Assembly: GCA_002774445.1 (NCBI GenBank)
Contig: PEYI01000051.1
Coordinates: 1-37,698, forward strand
Origin: Candidatus Omnitrophica bacterium CG08_land_8_20_14_0_20_41_16
GTDB lineage: Bacteria; Omnitrophota; Gorgyraeia; Gygaellales; Profunditerraquicolaceae
Reading direction: 5' to 3'
DNA length: 37,698 nt
Of the stretch, positions 1-9,955 are shown in pieces (within the stretch, counting starts at the first letter, position 1; each line of letters opens with the position of its first letter). The notes beneath the pieces were generated by a model, which was not told where the DNA came from, ran no database searches, and saw only the letters and a list, made by a program, of their open reading frames with translations. The translations under genes were made by a program, and so were the position numbers.

Positions 1-73
1 AAAACCTCACGCACGGTTTGATGAGGGGGCGGTGGAAACACAATTCGGCTGTGCGCCACTGCTCTACTCTACT
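1..73 (+). mobile_element. Group II intron 3' end (domain V 3' arm and domain VI), partial
   Basis: The window opens inside what reads as intron domain V: the end of a GAAA-type tetraloop, then ACCTCACGCACGGTTT, which matches the 3' arm of the conserved 34-nt catalytic hairpin including its CG bulge. After the linker GATGA comes a domain VI-like hairpin: GGGCGGTGG (27-35) pairs over nine positions with CCACTGCTC (56-64), with two G-U pairs and an inner CACA/TGTG stem. The 3' tail CTCTACTCTACT leaves A66 as a plausible bulged branch-point adenosine 6-7 nt before the 3' splice site, near position 72-73. Any intron-encoded reverse transcriptase would lie upstream of the window. Recognition rests on sequence and fold pattern; the 5' half of domain V cannot be seen. 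Confidence 0.8.
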
Positions 74-77
74 AAAT

Positions 78-152
78 CTCGACGAGAAAATTTGTGTAAT
101 CTTTTAAAAATCTGTGTAATCAACAGCCCTGAACGATTTTTGTGAAGGGCTG
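78..152 (+). repeat. 75-nt composite palindromic repeat, copy A (rplJ leader)
   Basis: This element is identical at 74 of 75 positions to 25981-26055 upstream of rpmJ. It contains two AATCTGTGTAATC-like modules and a terminal hairpin, CAGCCCT (124-130) with AGGGCTG (146-152). In copy B the element continues leftwards into GATTACACAGATT. Here that left half is missing, and the group II intron end sits where it should be. Confidence 0.9.
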
Positions 153-180
153 GAATAGTAAATAAAGGAGAAAGTGCGGG

Positions 181-711
181 GTGAAAAAGTTAGGGTTAAT
201 TTTTAAGGAGGCATCGGGAAACCGCATCAAAGGGACTTTAAAGAAATCCGATGCTGTCTTTATCGTTAAGTATTCAGGGGTATCCAGCCCTGATTTATCT
301 TTTTTAAGGCAGGCCTTAAAGGGCTCTCAAGCCTCGCTCTTTGTGGTTAAGAATAGTGTTGCCCGCAGGGCATTAAAGGATTCCGGATTAGAGCTTTTGA
401 TTAAAATGATCGAAGGCCCCTGTGGTTTGGTTTTTATGAATGGTGAACCTATAGCAGCAGCGCAGGCCGTATGTAACTTTATCAAAGAACACGGAGAGTT
501 AAAGCTTGAAGGTGGTTTCTTAAAAGACAAAGTCTTAGAGAAGAAAGATATAGAGGCCATGTCAAAACTTCCTTCTAAAGAAGTTTTGAGGGCGCAAGTA
601 GTTATGACATTAAATTCGCCGATATCGGGTTTAGTAATTACCTTAAATCAGCTATTGGCGAAATTTATTTATTGTATAGATCAGATAAAAAATAAAAAGA
701 CTAATTCATAG
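181..711 (+). CDS. rplJ: 50S ribosomal protein L10
   Basis: L10 forms the base of the ribosomal stalk and anchors L7/L12 dimers to 23S rRNA near L11, where translation GTPases bind. The 176-residue product has the L10 N-terminal domain (FIVKYSGVSSPDLSFLRQAL near residues 27-46, then VVKNSVARRAL) and a C-terminal helical L12-binding segment. The start is GTG with GGAG at 167-170, ten nt upstream. The usual partners rplK and rplA lie outside the window; an intron end and a palindromic repeat sit immediately upstream. Adjacent rplL supports the call. The roughly 30-nt spacer between repeat and start leaves little room for the long L10-binding leader known from E. coli. Confidence 0.98.
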   Translation: MKKLGLIFKEASGNRIKGTLKKSDAVFIVKYSGVSSPDLSFLRQALKGSQASLFVVKNSVARRALKDSGLELLIKMIEGPCGLVFMNGEPIAAAQAVCNFIKEHGELKLEGGFLKDKVLEKKDIEAMSKLPSKEVLRAQVVMTLNSPISGLVITLNQLLAKFIYCIDQIKNKKTNS

Positions 712-791
712 CTCATAGCTGATAGCTCATAGGAAAAGATTTTCCTATGAGCTAAGAACCATGAACTAAGAGCCAAACAAGGAGGAAGGAA
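712..791 (+). repeat. rplJ-rplL spacer with perfect 15-bp hairpin
   Basis: TAGCTCATAGGAAAA (723-737) and TTTTCCTATGAGCTA (740-754) are perfect reverse complements with only GA between them. The core is preceded by a partial direct repeat (GCTCATAGCT at 711-720, then GATAGCTCAT) and followed by GAACTAAGAGCC. The rplL Shine-Dalgarno GGAGG lies at 781-785. There is no T-run after the stem, so this does not look like an intrinsic terminator. Confidence 0.85.
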
Positions 792-1175
792 ATGGCAAGC
801 GTAAAATTAGACGAAATGATTAAGTCCATAGAGGTGATGACGGTTTTAGAATTAGCGGATTTAGTCAAGGCCTTGGAGGAGAAATTCGGAGTTAAGGCGA
901 ATATGCCGATGATGGCTGTTCCGGCGGCAGGCGTTCAGGCAGGGGCAGCAGCCGTAGAGGAGAAATCTACCTTTTCGGTAGTTTTAACTAATGTCGGCGC
1001 TAACAAGATAGCGGTTATCAAGGAAGTGCGTACAATAATTAGTCTTGGTTTAAAAGAGGCCAAGGATTTAGTTGACGCTGCTCCCAAATCTTTAAAAGAA
1101 GGCGTTGCAAAAGAAGAAGCTGAAGAGATCAAAAAGAAACTTGAAGCAGTAGGCGCTACCGTCGAACTAAGATAA
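792..1175 (+). CDS. rplL: 50S ribosomal protein L7/L12
   Basis: L7/L12 is the multicopy stalk protein that recruits EF-G, EF-Tu, IF2 and release factors and stimulates their GTPase activity. The 127-residue product shows the expected layout: an N-terminal dimerisation helix (about residues 1-35), an Ala/Gly/Val-rich hinge (about 38-58), and a C-terminal domain with [19 protein letters not shown] and the [19 protein letters not shown] helix pair. Length is normal. GGAGG six nt upstream of the ATG gives a strong initiation site, fitting the need for several copies of L12 per L10. Confidence 0.99.
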   Translation: MASVKLDEMIKSIEVMTVLELADLVKALEEKFGVKANMPMMAVPAAGVQAGAAAVEEKSTFSVVLTNVGANKIAVIKEVRTIISLGLKEAKDLVDAAPKSLKEGVAKEEAEEIKKKLEAVGATVELR

Positions 1176-1372
1176 GTTTAGTAGCGGAAAACATGGGACC
1201 GTGGGGCTGTCCGATAATAGCCTTTTGGTACACAGAAACGGAATTATTAAAATTTCTCCCGACGAGAAAAAATTTGGTCTTGCTGAAAAATATCGGTTTG
1301 GACGAATTCTCGGACAGCCCCCCGTTTCTATTTTTGGCTGAGAGCTCAGCCAAAAAGGAACTATAAAACCTA
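1176..1372 (+). repeat. rplL-rpoB spacer: two hairpins
   Basis: GGGGCTGTCCGA (1203-1214) pairs perfectly with TCGGACAGCCCC (1310-1321), enclosing a 95-nt AT-rich loop. A compact palindrome follows: TTTTTGGCTGAG (1331-1342) with CTCAGCCAAAAA (1345-1356). In E. coli this same spacer holds an attenuator and an RNase III site that lower rpoBC output relative to the stalk genes. The position is analogous, but the second hairpin ends in an A-run rather than a T-run, so a transcript-processing role fits better than simple termination. The only purine-rich site before rpoB is AAGGA at 1355-1359, partly inside the stem and 13 nt from the ATG. Confidence 0.75.
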
Positions 1373-4300
1373 ATGATTAAACGCAAAAGTTTTGCCAAGT
1401 TTAAAGAGGTATATAACATACCCAACCTTTTAGATGTTCAGCTTGAGGCCTTTCGCGAATTCCTTCAGCTTGACGCCCCTTTAAGTGAAAGAAGGCATCA
1501 GGGCCTGCAGGAAGTCTTTTCCGATATGTTTCCTATTGAGAACCTTAAGCGTACGGTAAAGTTGGAGTTTATTAGTTATTCTTTAGGCAAGCCAAAATAT
1601 AATATGACTGAGTCTAAGATCCGCAGCCTTACTTATGCCCTTCCCCTTAAGGTAAAATTCCGCCTGACTACCCCTAAGGAGGCCAAAGAGCAGGATGCGT
1701 ACTTTGGCGAGTTGCCTTTAATGACCAATACCGGCAGCTTTATTATTAATGGCGATGAGCGTGTAGTGGTAAGCCAGCTGCAAAGGTCGCCGGGCGTCTC
1801 TTTCGAAGAAGAGGATCATCCTACCGGAAAGAAGATATTTTACGGCAGGGTTATACCTTACCGCGGGGCCTGGTTAGAATTTAAATATGACCTTAGTGAA
1901 ACAATTTTAGCTTATGTTGACCGCCGGAGAAATTTTCCTGCAACGCAAATCTTGAGGATACTTGGTTTTTCCGAGGATAAAGATATAATCGCCGCCTTCG
2001 GCAAGGAATATCCGGAGATCATCAATACCTTAAAGAAAGACTATACCAAGAATAAAGAAGAAGCCTGCATGGATTTTTACCGTAAGATGCGTCCTACGGA
2101 GCCAGTCACAAAAGAAGTAGCAGAGGCTTTATTTTATAGATTATTTTTTGATCCGGGACGTTATGATTTGGAGCGCGCAGGTAGGTTCATCTTAAACAGA
2201 AAATTAGGCATGGACGTATCTTTAGAGAAGCGAATCCTTGATTCGGATACCGTGATTAAAGTAATAGAGTATTTGATTAATCTTCACTCCGGCATAGGAG
2301 AGATTGATGATATAGACCATTTAGGGAACCGCCGCGTTAAAACCATCGGCGAATTAATCCAGAATCAGGTACGTATTGGCTTAAGCCGCGTAGAAAGGTC
2401 CATCCGCGAAAGGTTAAGTTTATTAGGTGAATTTGATACTCTTAATGTGCATTATTTGATCAATTCCAAATTATTATCCAACCAGATTCGTGATTTCTTT
2501 GCCCGTTCTCAGCTCTCTCAGTTTATGGATCAAATAAATCCTCTGGCCGAGATGGCCCATAAAAGAAGGTTAACTGCTTTAGGCTCGGGAGGTTTATCCC
2601 GTGAACGCGCTGGTTTTGAAGTAAGGGATATTCATCCTTCTCATTATGGCCGGCTCTGTCCTATTGAAACTCCCGAAGGCCCGAATATTGGTTTGATTGC
2701 ATCGCTTAGCACATTTGCCAGGGTTAATACCTTAGGCCTTCTTGAGACTCCATATCGCAAAGTTGAGGATGGCCGGGTAACCAAGAAGATTGATTACCTT
2801 ACCGCCGATATCGAAGAAGATAAGATTATCGCTCAGGCAAATGTTCCCTTGGATGAAAATGGTTATTTTGTAGAAAAAGAAGTATCCTGCCGCTATAAGA
2901 ATGATTTTCCCAAGATTTCCGCTAAGCAGGTTCAATATATGGATGTTTCTCCTAAGCAGTTAGTCTCTGTAGCTGCTTCTTTGATTCCTTTCTTAGAACA
3001 TGATGATGCTAACCGCGCGCTTATGGGTTCAAATATGCAGCGCCAGGCAGTCCCCTTGATGATTACCGAGGCGCCAATTGTAGGGACTCAGATGGAGGAG
3101 AAGGTAGCGCGCGATTCCGGGACAGTAGTTGTGTCCAAAGATAGCGGCAAGGTAACCAGCGTAGATGCCTCCTCTATTACGGTTGGCAAAAAGATTTATC
3201 GCTTAAAGAAATTCTTACGCACTAATAATAACACTTGTCTAAATCAAAGGCCGATTGTGAAACTCGGAGACAGGATTGATAAGGGCGATATAATCGCAGA
3301 TGGGATAAGTTCTAAGAATGGTGAGTTGGCTTTAGGCAAAAATGTATTGGTTGCTTTTATGCCTTGGCGCGGGTATAACTTTGAAGATGCTATTCTTATC
3401 AGTGAAAAGTTAGCTAAAGAAGATGCCTTTACCTCTATACATATAGGAGAGTTTGAGGTAGAAGCTACGGAGACTCGTTTGGGCAATGAAGAGATAACCC
3501 GCGATATCCCCAATGTTAGCGAAGAGGCCTTAGCTAACCTTGATGAGAACGGTATTATTCGTATCGGCGCAGAAGTTGCTTCAGGAGATATATTAGTCGG
3601 TAAGATTACTCCTAAAACTAATTCTGAACCTTCTCCTGAAGAGAGGCTTTTAAGGGCTATATTCGGCGAGAAGGCGGGGGATGTCCAGGATACTTCTCTT
3701 ATTGTTCCTCCTGGAGTTGAGGGCGTAATTATAGATGTGCACGTTTTTGCGCGCAAGGACCGCGGCAGAAAGAGCAAAGAAGAAAAAACAAAAGAATTAG
3801 TTAAGATCCGCGAATTAAAGGCCTATTATAAACAGGAGATAGAATTTGTGCAGGCTGAGAAGGTAGTTAGGCTTGCCCAGCTTCTTAGTATTGATAAGAA
3901 AAAAGTAGAAAAGTATAATTTTAGCGATAATGAAGAGGCGAAAAATTTAGCTGCTTCATTTGATGAGCAGATACAGGAATTAATTTCTGAGGAAGAGCAG
4001 GAACTCGAAAAAGTAAGGCGTGGGGACGAACTTCCTGCCGGGGTATTAAAGAGGGTCGTAGTTTATATCGCTACTAAACGCAGGCTTGCTGAAGGAGATA
4101 AGCTTTCCGGACGCCACGGAAATAAAGGTGTGGTCTCCAGGATTATGCCCGAAGAGGATATGCCTTATATGTCGGATGGTACGCCGGTGGAAGTAGTGCT
4201 TAATCCTTTGGGTGTTCCTTCACGCATGAACGTAGGCCAGATTTTAGAGTGCCATTTAGGCTGGGCGGCAAAGGTATTAGGGCTTTATGTTGGCACTCCT

Positions 4301-4777
4301 GTTTTTGACGGCGCCAGCGAAACAGAGATCAAAGAAATGCTTAAAAAAGCAGGTTTGCCCGATGACGGCAAGACTACCCTTTATGATGGTTATAGCGGCC
4401 AACCCTTTGAGCATAAGATTACCGTGGGATATATGTATGTGATGAAGCTTATTCATCTCGTTGCTGAAAAGATTCATGCTCGTTCTATCGGCCCTTATTC
4501 ATTAGTTACCCAGCAGCCATTAGGCGGTAAGGCGCAGTTCGGCGGGCAGAGATTAGGAGAAATGGAAGTTTGGGCTTTGGAGGCGTACGGAGCGGCATTC
4601 ACTTTACAGGAAATGCTCACCGTAAAAAGCGACGATGTTTTAGGGAGAACGCGTATCTATGAGGCCATTGTTAAAGGCGAACAGCACCTGACTCATGGAA
4701 CTCCGGAGTCATTTAACGTTTTAATTAAGGAACTACAGGGTTTGTGTCTGGATATCCGGACAGAAAAGGCGAAATAA
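1373..4777 (+). CDS. rpoB: DNA-directed RNA polymerase subunit beta
   Basis: This is the catalytic beta subunit of RNA polymerase. The 1134-residue product is compact compared with E. coli (1342) and lacks the large lineage-specific insertions. Visible landmarks are the fork and rifampicin region [20 protein letters not shown], then [40 protein letters not shown], the C-terminal [15 protein letters not shown], and the clamp-anchor end [20 protein letters not shown]. In the rifampicin pocket, residues aligning with E. coli N518 and S531 are I388 and T401. The TAA stop overlaps the rpoC ATG by one base, so the two subunits should be translationally coupled. Confidence 0.99.
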   Translation: MIKRKSFAKFKEVYNIPNLLDVQLEAFREFLQLDAPLSERRHQGLQEVFSDMFPIENLKRTVKLEFISYSLGKPKYNMTESKIRSLTYALPLKVKFRLTTPKEAKEQDAYFGELPLMTNTGSFIINGDERVVVSQLQRSPGVSFEEEDHPTGKKIFYGRVIPYRGAWLEFKYDLSETILAYVDRRRNFPATQILRILGFSEDKDIIAAFGKEYPEIINTLKKDYTKNKEEACMDFYRKMRPTEPVTKEVAEALFYRLFFDPGRYDLERAGRFILNRKLGMDVSLEKRILDSDTVIKVIEYLINLHSGIGEIDDIDHLGNRRVKTIGELIQNQVRIGLSRVERSIRERLSLLGEFDTLNVHYLINSKLLSNQIRDFFARSQLSQFMDQINPLAEMAHKRRLTALGSGGLSRERAGFEVRDIHPSHYGRLCPIETPEGPNIGLIASLSTFARVNTLGLLETPYRKVEDGRVTKKIDYLTADIEEDKIIAQANVPLDENGYFVEKEVSCRYKNDFPKISAKQVQYMDVSPKQLVSVAASLIPFLEHDDANRALMGSNMQRQAVPLMITEAPIVGTQMEEKVARDSGTVVVSKDSGKVTSVDASSITVGKKIYRLKKFLRTNNNTCLNQRPIVKLGDRIDKGDIIADGISSKNGELALGKNVLVAFMPWRGYNFEDAILISEKLAKEDAFTSIHIGEFEVEATETRLGNEEITRDIPNVSEEALANLDENGIIRIGAEVASGDILVGKITPKTNSEPSPEERLLRAIFGEKAGDVQDTSLIVPPGVEGVIIDVHVFARKDRGRKSKEEKTKELVKIRELKAYYKQEIEFVQAEKVVRLAQLLSIDKKKVEKYNFSDNEEAKNLAASFDEQIQELISEEEQELEKVRRGDELPAGVLKRVVVYIATKRRLAEGDKLSGRHGNKGVVSRIMPEEDMPYMSDGTPVEVVLNPLGVPSRMNVGQILECHLGWAAKVLGLYVGTPVFDGASETEIKEMLKKAGLPDDGKTTLYDGYSGQPFEHKITVGYMYVMKLIHLVAEKIHARSIGPYSLVTQQPLGGKAQFGGQRLGEMEVWALEAYGAAFTLQEMLTVKSDDVLGRTRIYEAIVKGEQHLTHGTPESFNVLIKELQGLCLDIRTEKAK

Positions 4778-7700
4778 TGGATGAGATAGTTTCCTTTGAT
4801 AGTATTTCCATAAAAATAGCATCTCCTCAGATCATAAAGTCATGGTCTAAGGGGGAGGTGAAGAAGGCCGAAACGGTTAATTACCGAACTTTGAAGCCGG
4901 AAAAGGACGGCCTTTTCTGCGAGAAAATTTTTGGCCCGGTACGCGACTGGGAGTGTAACTGCGGTAAATATAAAGGAATTAAGTTTAAGGGAATTACCTG
5001 CGATCGTTGCGGGGTTACCATTGACCGTTCAAGTGTTAGGCGCGAGCGCATGGGCGTTATTGAGCTGGCAACTCCGGTAACGCACATCTGGTTTTTTAAG
5101 GCAGTCCCTTCTCGCATGTCCGCGTTGTTGGATATCGGATTGCGCGACTTAGAGAAGATAATTTATTATGAGGAGTATGTTGTAGTTGACCCCGGAACAA
5201 CACCATTAAAGAAAAAAGAACTTCTTTCGGAAGAAAAATATCAGGAAGCAATTGGTAAGTATGGCGCTAACTTTAAAGCCAAGATAGGCGCTGAGGCAAT
5301 CCGCGATCTTTTAAAAGAATTGGATTTAGACGCTCAATGCAAGAAGTTGCGCAGGGATCTTGAGAAGTCCAAGGATGCCTTAGGGAATCACAAAGTATTA
5401 AAGAGTTTAAAGGTCGTAGAAGATTTTAAAAAGTCAGGCAATCATCCGGATTGGATGGTTTTAGAGGTTGTGCCGGTAATACCACCGGATTTAAGGCCGT
5501 TAGTCCCTCTTGATGGCGGCAGGTTTGCAACCAGTGACCTCAATGATTTATACCGTCGTGTAATCAACCGTAATAATCGCTTAAAAAAATTGATGAATTT
5601 AAATGCGCCGGAAATTATCATTCGTAACGAGAAGCGTATGCTGCAAGAGGCAGTAGATGCCTTATTTGATAATGGCAGGCATGGTAAGCCGGTCATGGGC
5701 GCCAATAATCGTTCTTTAAAGTCCCTTTCTGACATGTTAAAGGGTAAACAGGGACGGTTTAGGCAGAATCTTTTAGGTAAGCGCGTGGATTATTCCGGCC
5801 GTTCCGTTATTGTTATAGGCCCGGAATTAAAGCTTCATGAATGCGGGCTTCCGAAGCAAATGGCCTTGGAATTATTTGAACCTTTTATCATTAAGAAGTT
5901 AAGAGAAAAAGGTTTTGTGCATACCATAAAAGGCGCGCGCAGGATGGTTGAACGGGGAAAGATTGAAGTTTGGGATATTTTGGATGAGGTAATCAAAGAT
6001 CATCCGGTGCTTTTAAACCGTGCTCCAACTTTACACCGTTTAGGTATTCAGGCCTTCCAGCCGTTATTAATTGAAGGCAAGGCCATAAAAATACATCCTT
6101 TGGTCTGTACTGCTTTTAATGCTGATTTTGACGGCGATCAGATGGCAGTTCATGTTCCGCTTTCTTTAGAGTCACAATTAGAGGCAAAAATATTAATGTT
6201 TTCGGCAAATAATATATTCTCTCCTGCCGACGGCCGTCCCGTAGTCACTCCTACTCAGGACATAATCCTCGGGGTTTCTTACATGACTAAGGAGAAGCCG
6301 GGTGTCAAAGGGGGTGGCAGGGTCTTTGCTAGTGGTGACGAGGTAATTGTCGCTTACAATGACGCGGCAGTAGATTTACACGCTAGTATAAAATTTAGAG
6401 TTGGAGGTTTGTTTGATTTAGATGATAAGAAATTTATTTCTCTTAAACAGAATATTACTACTACCGTAGGCAGAGTAATATTTAATCAGGTTCTTCCGGC
6501 TGAATTTGGTTTTGTAAATATGGAATTAAATAAAGGCAGGGTTTCAGATATTGTGGTTGAATGCTATCATAGGTTTGGCCAGGGCGCGGTCATTAAGTTG
6601 TTAGATGATATTAAAAGGATGGGTTTTGAGATGGCAACCTTAGCTGGCATATCCATAGGTATAGATGACCTTCAAGTGCCTCCTGCTAAGCAGGAAGTTT
6701 TAAAAGAGGCAAAAGAAAAGGTATTCAAGGTTGAGGACCAGTATCATAAGGGCGTGATTACCGATAGCGAACGTAAAGCTAAGATAATTGATATTTGGAC
6801 TCACGCTACTGATGAGATTTCCGATCTTTTATTCAAAGGTATGGATCCCTTTAATCCTATTTTTATGATGGCGGATTCCGGGGCGCGTGGTTCGCGGCTC
6901 CAGGTGAGGCAGTTAGCCGGTATGCGCGGGCTTATGGCTAAGCCTTCGGGAGAAATTATAGAAAATCCGATTACCGCAAACTTTAAGGAGGGCTTAAACG
7001 TCCTGGAATATTTTATCTCAACCCATGGCGCGCGTAAAGGCCTTGCGGATACCGCCCTTAAGACTGCGGACGCAGGTTATTTAACTCGCAGGCTTGTTGA
7101 TGTCGCTCAAGAGGTTATTGTTGCCGAGGATGACTGCGGGACTTTAAATGGTATTACCGTATCGGCGATTATTGAAGGAGACGAAGAAGTAGTCTCCTTA
7201 AAAGACCGCATCGTAGGGAGGACCGCCTTAGATAACATTGTGGATATTATTACCGATGAAGTCATTGTTGAGGCGGGCCATGAAATAACCGAAGAGAAAG
7301 CCCAGATGATTGAGAGGCTGGGGATTGAAAAAATACGCATTCGCAGCCCTTTAACTTGTGAAAATGACCGGGGGATTTGCACTAAGTGTTATGGCAGAAA
7401 TCTGGCTACGGGTAGGATTGTAGAGTTGGGTGAGGCAGTGGGCGTTATAGCAGCCCAAAGCATAGGCGAGCCGGGTACACAGCTAACCATGAGGACATTC
7501 CATATCGGCGGCACTGCCTCTAGGAAGGTAGAGCAATCCTTTATAAAATCCAAAAATAAGGGAGTTGTTAAATATCATAACATAAGGATTACCGCTAAAA
7601 ATAAGGAGTTTATCGTCTTAAACCGTAATGGTTTTGTCAGTATTAATGATAAACAGGGAAGAGAACTGGAGCGTTTTTCTGTGCTTCAGGGCGCTTTTAT

Positions 7701-8793
7701 AAACATTGCTGACGGCGCGGAGGTGGCTAAGGGTGTTTCTTTTATCCGCTGGGATCCTTATACTATACCAGTTTTAACCGAAGTTGCGGGGACTGTAAAA
7801 TACGAAGACTTAAAAGAAGACGTAACAGTCAAGAAAGAGCTTAACTTGGTTACTAAATTGACCGAACATGTGGTAGTGGAGCATAAGCAGGAATATCATC
7901 CACAGGTAATTATTCTTGATGCATCCAAGGAAGTCTTAGGGATTTATCCTATTCCTATCGGAGCCCATATTTTGGTTAAGGACGGCCAGTATGTCGGCGG
8001 CGGTGATCTTTTGGCTAAGATACCGCGTATGATAGTTAAGACTAGGGATATTACCGGAGGGCTCCCGCGCGTTGCTGAGCTATTTGAAGCGAGAAGGCCT
8101 AAGGACCCGGCGGTAATCAGCGAGATTGATGGGTTTGTGGAGTTTGGCGAGACCAAAAAGGGGCAGCGCGTAATCATTGTTAAATCTATTACCGGAATGG
8201 AGAGGGAATATGTTATCCCGCACGGTAAGCATCCGAATGTTTATAAGGGCGATAAGGTTAACGCGGGGCAGCAGCTCACCGACGGTCCGGTAGTCTTGCA
8301 GGATATTCTACGCGTCTGCGGCGATAAGGCCCTCCAGGAATATTTGGTTAATGAGGTTCAGGAAGTCTATCGCCTTCAGGGCGTATATATTAATGACAAG
8401 CATATTGAGGTGATTATCCGCCAGATGCTCAAAAAAATTAGGGTTGAGGATCCCGGCGACACAGAATTTTTAGCGACGCAGCAGGTAGATAAATGGACGT
8501 TCCAAAAAGAAAATTCCCGGATTATTAAAAAAGGCGGAAAACCGGCCATGGCTACTCCTTTATTATTAGGTGTAACCAAAGCCTCTTTGACTACCGAAAG
8601 TTTTATCTCTGCGGCCAGTTTTCAGGAGACAACAAGGGTATTAACCGCGGCAGCTGCTTTAGGTAAGCGCGATGAATTATTTGGTTTAAAGGAGAATATT
8701 ATAGTCGGACACCTGATTCCCTCGGGGACAGGTTTTTCTGACCATCGCAATATAGAAGTTGTCAAAGTTACCGAGAGCGAAAAGAAAGACTGA
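4777..8793 (+). CDS. rpoC: DNA-directed RNA polymerase subunit beta'
   Basis: This is the second catalytic subunit. The active-site motif [10 protein letters not shown] lies near residues 448-457, with three Asp for the catalytic Mg2+. The N-terminal zinc ribbon has C60, C62, C75 and C78; the second zinc site is visible as [13 protein letters not shown] plus an upstream Cys in EDDCGTLNG. The trigger-loop region [16 protein letters not shown] is present. The start is taken as ATG 4777 (1338 residues), giving the standard [11 protein letters not shown]-terminus and a TAATG junction with rpoB. An in-frame GTG at 4744 would add 11 residues that match nothing in the family. A 92-nt palindromic spacer follows. 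Confidence 0.98.
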   Translation: MDEIVSFDSISIKIASPQIIKSWSKGEVKKAETVNYRTLKPEKDGLFCEKIFGPVRDWECNCGKYKGIKFKGITCDRCGVTIDRSSVRRERMGVIELATPVTHIWFFKAVPSRMSALLDIGLRDLEKIIYYEEYVVVDPGTTPLKKKELLSEEKYQEAIGKYGANFKAKIGAEAIRDLLKELDLDAQCKKLRRDLEKSKDALGNHKVLKSLKVVEDFKKSGNHPDWMVLEVVPVIPPDLRPLVPLDGGRFATSDLNDLYRRVINRNNRLKKLMNLNAPEIIIRNEKRMLQEAVDALFDNGRHGKPVMGANNRSLKSLSDMLKGKQGRFRQNLLGKRVDYSGRSVIVIGPELKLHECGLPKQMALELFEPFIIKKLREKGFVHTIKGARRMVERGKIEVWDILDEVIKDHPVLLNRAPTLHRLGIQAFQPLLIEGKAIKIHPLVCTAFNADFDGDQMAVHVPLSLESQLEAKILMFSANNIFSPADGRPVVTPTQDIILGVSYMTKEKPGVKGGGRVFASGDEVIVAYNDAAVDLHASIKFRVGGLFDLDDKKFISLKQNITTTVGRVIFNQVLPAEFGFVNMELNKGRVSDIVVECYHRFGQGAVIKLLDDIKRMGFEMATLAGISIGIDDLQVPPAKQEVLKEAKEKVFKVEDQYHKGVITDSERKAKIIDIWTHATDEISDLLFKGMDPFNPIFMMADSGARGSRLQVRQLAGMRGLMAKPSGEIIENPITANFKEGLNVLEYFISTHGARKGLADTALKTADAGYLTRRLVDVAQEVIVAEDDCGTLNGITVSAIIEGDEEVVSLKDRIVGRTALDNIVDIITDEVIVEAGHEITEEKAQMIERLGIEKIRIRSPLTCENDRGICTKCYGRNLATGRIVELGEAVGVIAAQSIGEPGTQLTMRTFHIGGTASRKVEQSFIKSKNKGVVKYHNIRITAKNKEFIVLNRNGFVSINDKQGRELERFSVLQGAFINIADGAEVAKGVSFIRWDPYTIPVLTEVAGTVKYEDLKEDVTVKKELNLVTKLTEHVVVEHKQEYHPQVIILDASKEVLGIYPIPIGAHILVKDGQYVGGGDLLAKIPRMIVKTRDITGGLPRVAELFEARRPKDPAVISEIDGFVEFGETKKGQRVIIVKSITGMEREYVIPHGKHPNVYKGDKVNAGQQLTDGPVVLQDILRVCGDKALQEYLVNEVQEVYRLQGVYINDKHIEVIIRQMLKKIRVEDPGDTEFLATQQVDKWTFQKENSRIIKKGGKPAMATPLLLGVTKASLTTESFISAASFQETTRVLTAAAALGKRDELFGLKENIIVGHLIPSGTGFSDHRNIEVVKVTESEKKD

Positions 8794-8885
8794 TAAGAGA
8801 CTAAATAGATGAGGTTACGTGTACCGTTTACCGTTACGGTTAACGGTGAGCGGTTAACGCTACGTGTACATTAGAGGTAAGTGAA
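8794..8885 (+). repeat. rpoC-rpsL spacer: ACCGTTAACCG-type palindrome
   Basis: CCGTTTACCGT (8824-8834) pairs with ACGGTTAACGG (8836-8846) with one mismatch. TACGTGTAC occurs as a direct repeat at 8816-8824 and 8861-8869, flanking the palindrome. The 11-mer CCGTTTACCGT recurs in the rpsN-rpsH spacer (20369-20379), together with CGTGTACCGTT-like sequence. The rpsL Shine-Dalgarno GAGG at 8873-8876 lies just outside the element. Confidence 0.75.
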
Positions 8886-9275
8886 ATGCCTACAATTTCG
8901 CAGTTAATCAGAATCGGAAGAAAATCCAAGAATAAGAAGAGTAAGTCACTGGCTTTAAAGGGATGCCCGCAGAGGCGCGGGGTCTGCCTTCAGGTGCGCA
9001 CGATGACGCCTAAGAAACCTAATTCTGCCCTGCGTAAGATTGCCAGGGTTCGGCTTACAACAGGCATAGAAGTTACTGCTTATATACCCGGAGAGGGGCA
9101 TAATTTGCAGGAGCATTCCATAGTTTTGGTCAGGGGTGGCCGGGTTAAGGATTTGCCCGGGGTAAGATACCATATCATAAGGGGTACATTGGATACCGCG
9201 GGGGTTAACCAGAGAAGAAGATCACGTTCAAAATACGGAGCGAAGAGGCCGAAAGAAAGCGCTCCGGTTAAATAA
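8886..9275 (+). CDS. rpsL: 30S ribosomal protein S12
   Basis: S12 sits at the decoding centre of the small subunit and controls accuracy. The 129-residue product carries the conserved loops [20 protein letters not shown] and [17 protein letters not shown], including the Asp that is methylthiolated in many bacteria and the two Lys of PKKPNS where streptomycin resistance changes arise. It looks wild type at those positions. The residue before TPKKPNS is Met rather than the usual Thr. It heads the str group rpsL-rpsG-fusA-tuf. Confidence 0.99.
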   Translation: MPTISQLIRIGRKSKNKKSKSLALKGCPQRRGVCLQVRTMTPKKPNSALRKIARVRLTTGIEVTAYIPGEGHNLQEHSIVLVRGGRVKDLPGVRYHIIRGTLDTAGVNQRRRSRSKYGAKRPKESAPVK

Positions 9276-9440
9276 AGAAGTTTCGCACAGTAAGTGCGCA
9301 CTTGCCAATCGCCTCACAAGAGGGGCACTTTGCCATCCGATTGGCAAAGGTGCCTTTTATGGCAAGGTGCGCTAGACAAAAGCTTGAGGTGCTCTCCCGC
9401 CTTTGGCGGGATCTCACTAAACAAAAACTAGAGGAGTTCG
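9276..9440 (+). repeat. rpsL-rpsG spacer: nested palindromes
   Basis: GCGCACTTGCCA (9296-9307) pairs with TGGCAAGGTGCGC (9360-9372) with a one-base bulge. Inside it GGCACTTTGCCA (9324-9335) pairs with TGGCAAAGGTGCC (9342-9354), again with one extra G. Next comes a diverged copy of the CGCTAGAC...TGCTC motif (9370-9394), then TCCCGCC/GGCGGGA around TTT. The rpsG Shine-Dalgarno GAGGAG follows at about 9431. The two nested arms carry the same +1 G bulge, which suggests one arm set was copied from the other. Confidence 0.8.
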
Positions 9441-9911
9441 ATGAGACGTAGAAAAGCTCAGGAAAAAGAGATATTAGCAGACCCGAAATTTGATAGCAAG
9501 ATTGTATCTAAGTTTATAAATATGATTATGCTTAAAGGTAAAAAGTCAATTGCCGAGAGGATAGTCTATGGCGCTTTTGAGATTGTTAAAAAGAACCTTA
9601 ATGAGCAGGATATTTTAAAGGTTTTTTATAAGGCGTTGGATAACGTCCGTCCGCGCTTGGAGGTTAAGCCTCGTCGCGTGGGTGGCGCAACTTACCAGGT
9701 CCCGATTGAGGTGCGTTCTGAGCGCGGCACGTCAATCGCGCTGCGCTGGATACGCGATTTTGCCCAGAATAAAAAAGGCAAGCCTATGGAGCAAAAACTC
9801 GCCGAAGAGATTATTGCCGCCTACAAGGGCGAAGGTTCAGCGATAAAGAAGAAAGATGATACGCACAAGATGGCTGAGAGTAATAAGGCCTTTGCGCATT
9901 TTAAGTGGTAA
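9441..9911 (+). CDS. rpsG: 30S ribosomal protein S7
   Basis: S7 is the primary assembly protein of the 30S head and lines the E site. The 156-residue product has the family's [17 protein letters not shown] motif and a helical C-terminus ([13 protein letters not shown]). Length is standard. Its stop at 9909-9911 lies about 45 nt before the chosen fusA start. In E. coli S7 is the translational repressor of the str mRNA; no equivalent site was recognised here. Confidence 0.99.
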   Translation: MRRRKAQEKEILADPKFDSKIVSKFINMIMLKGKKSIAERIVYGAFEIVKKNLNEQDILKVFYKALDNVRPRLEVKPRRVGGATYQVPIEVRSERGTSIALRWIRDFAQNKKGKPMEQKLAEEIIAAYKGEGSAIKKKDDTHKMAESNKAFAHFKW

Positions 9912-9955
9912 ATATCAAGGGACTGTCCCCGAAGGGGGTTGTTCTTAGGGAATGT

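Noticed and set aside
1331-1356. Intrinsic terminator between rplL and rpoB
   Set aside because: The palindrome is followed by GGAACTATAA rather than a T-tract on the + strand, and rpoB downstream must be transcribed.
3244-3777. Open frame of 177 codons on the minus strand inside rpoB
   Set aside because: It is fully covered by conserved rpoB sequence and shows no family features; typical antisense shadow of a biased coding strand.
4744-4776. GTG start for rpoC 33 nt upstream
   Set aside because: The added residues [11 protein letters not shown] overlap rpoB coding sequence. The ATG at 4777 gives the standard N-terminus and a TAATG coupling junction.
9905-9955. GTG start for fusA overlapping rpsG
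   Set aside because: It would add 17 residues absent from EF-G. ATG 9956 gives the usual distance to AHIDAGKT and has AGGG upstream.
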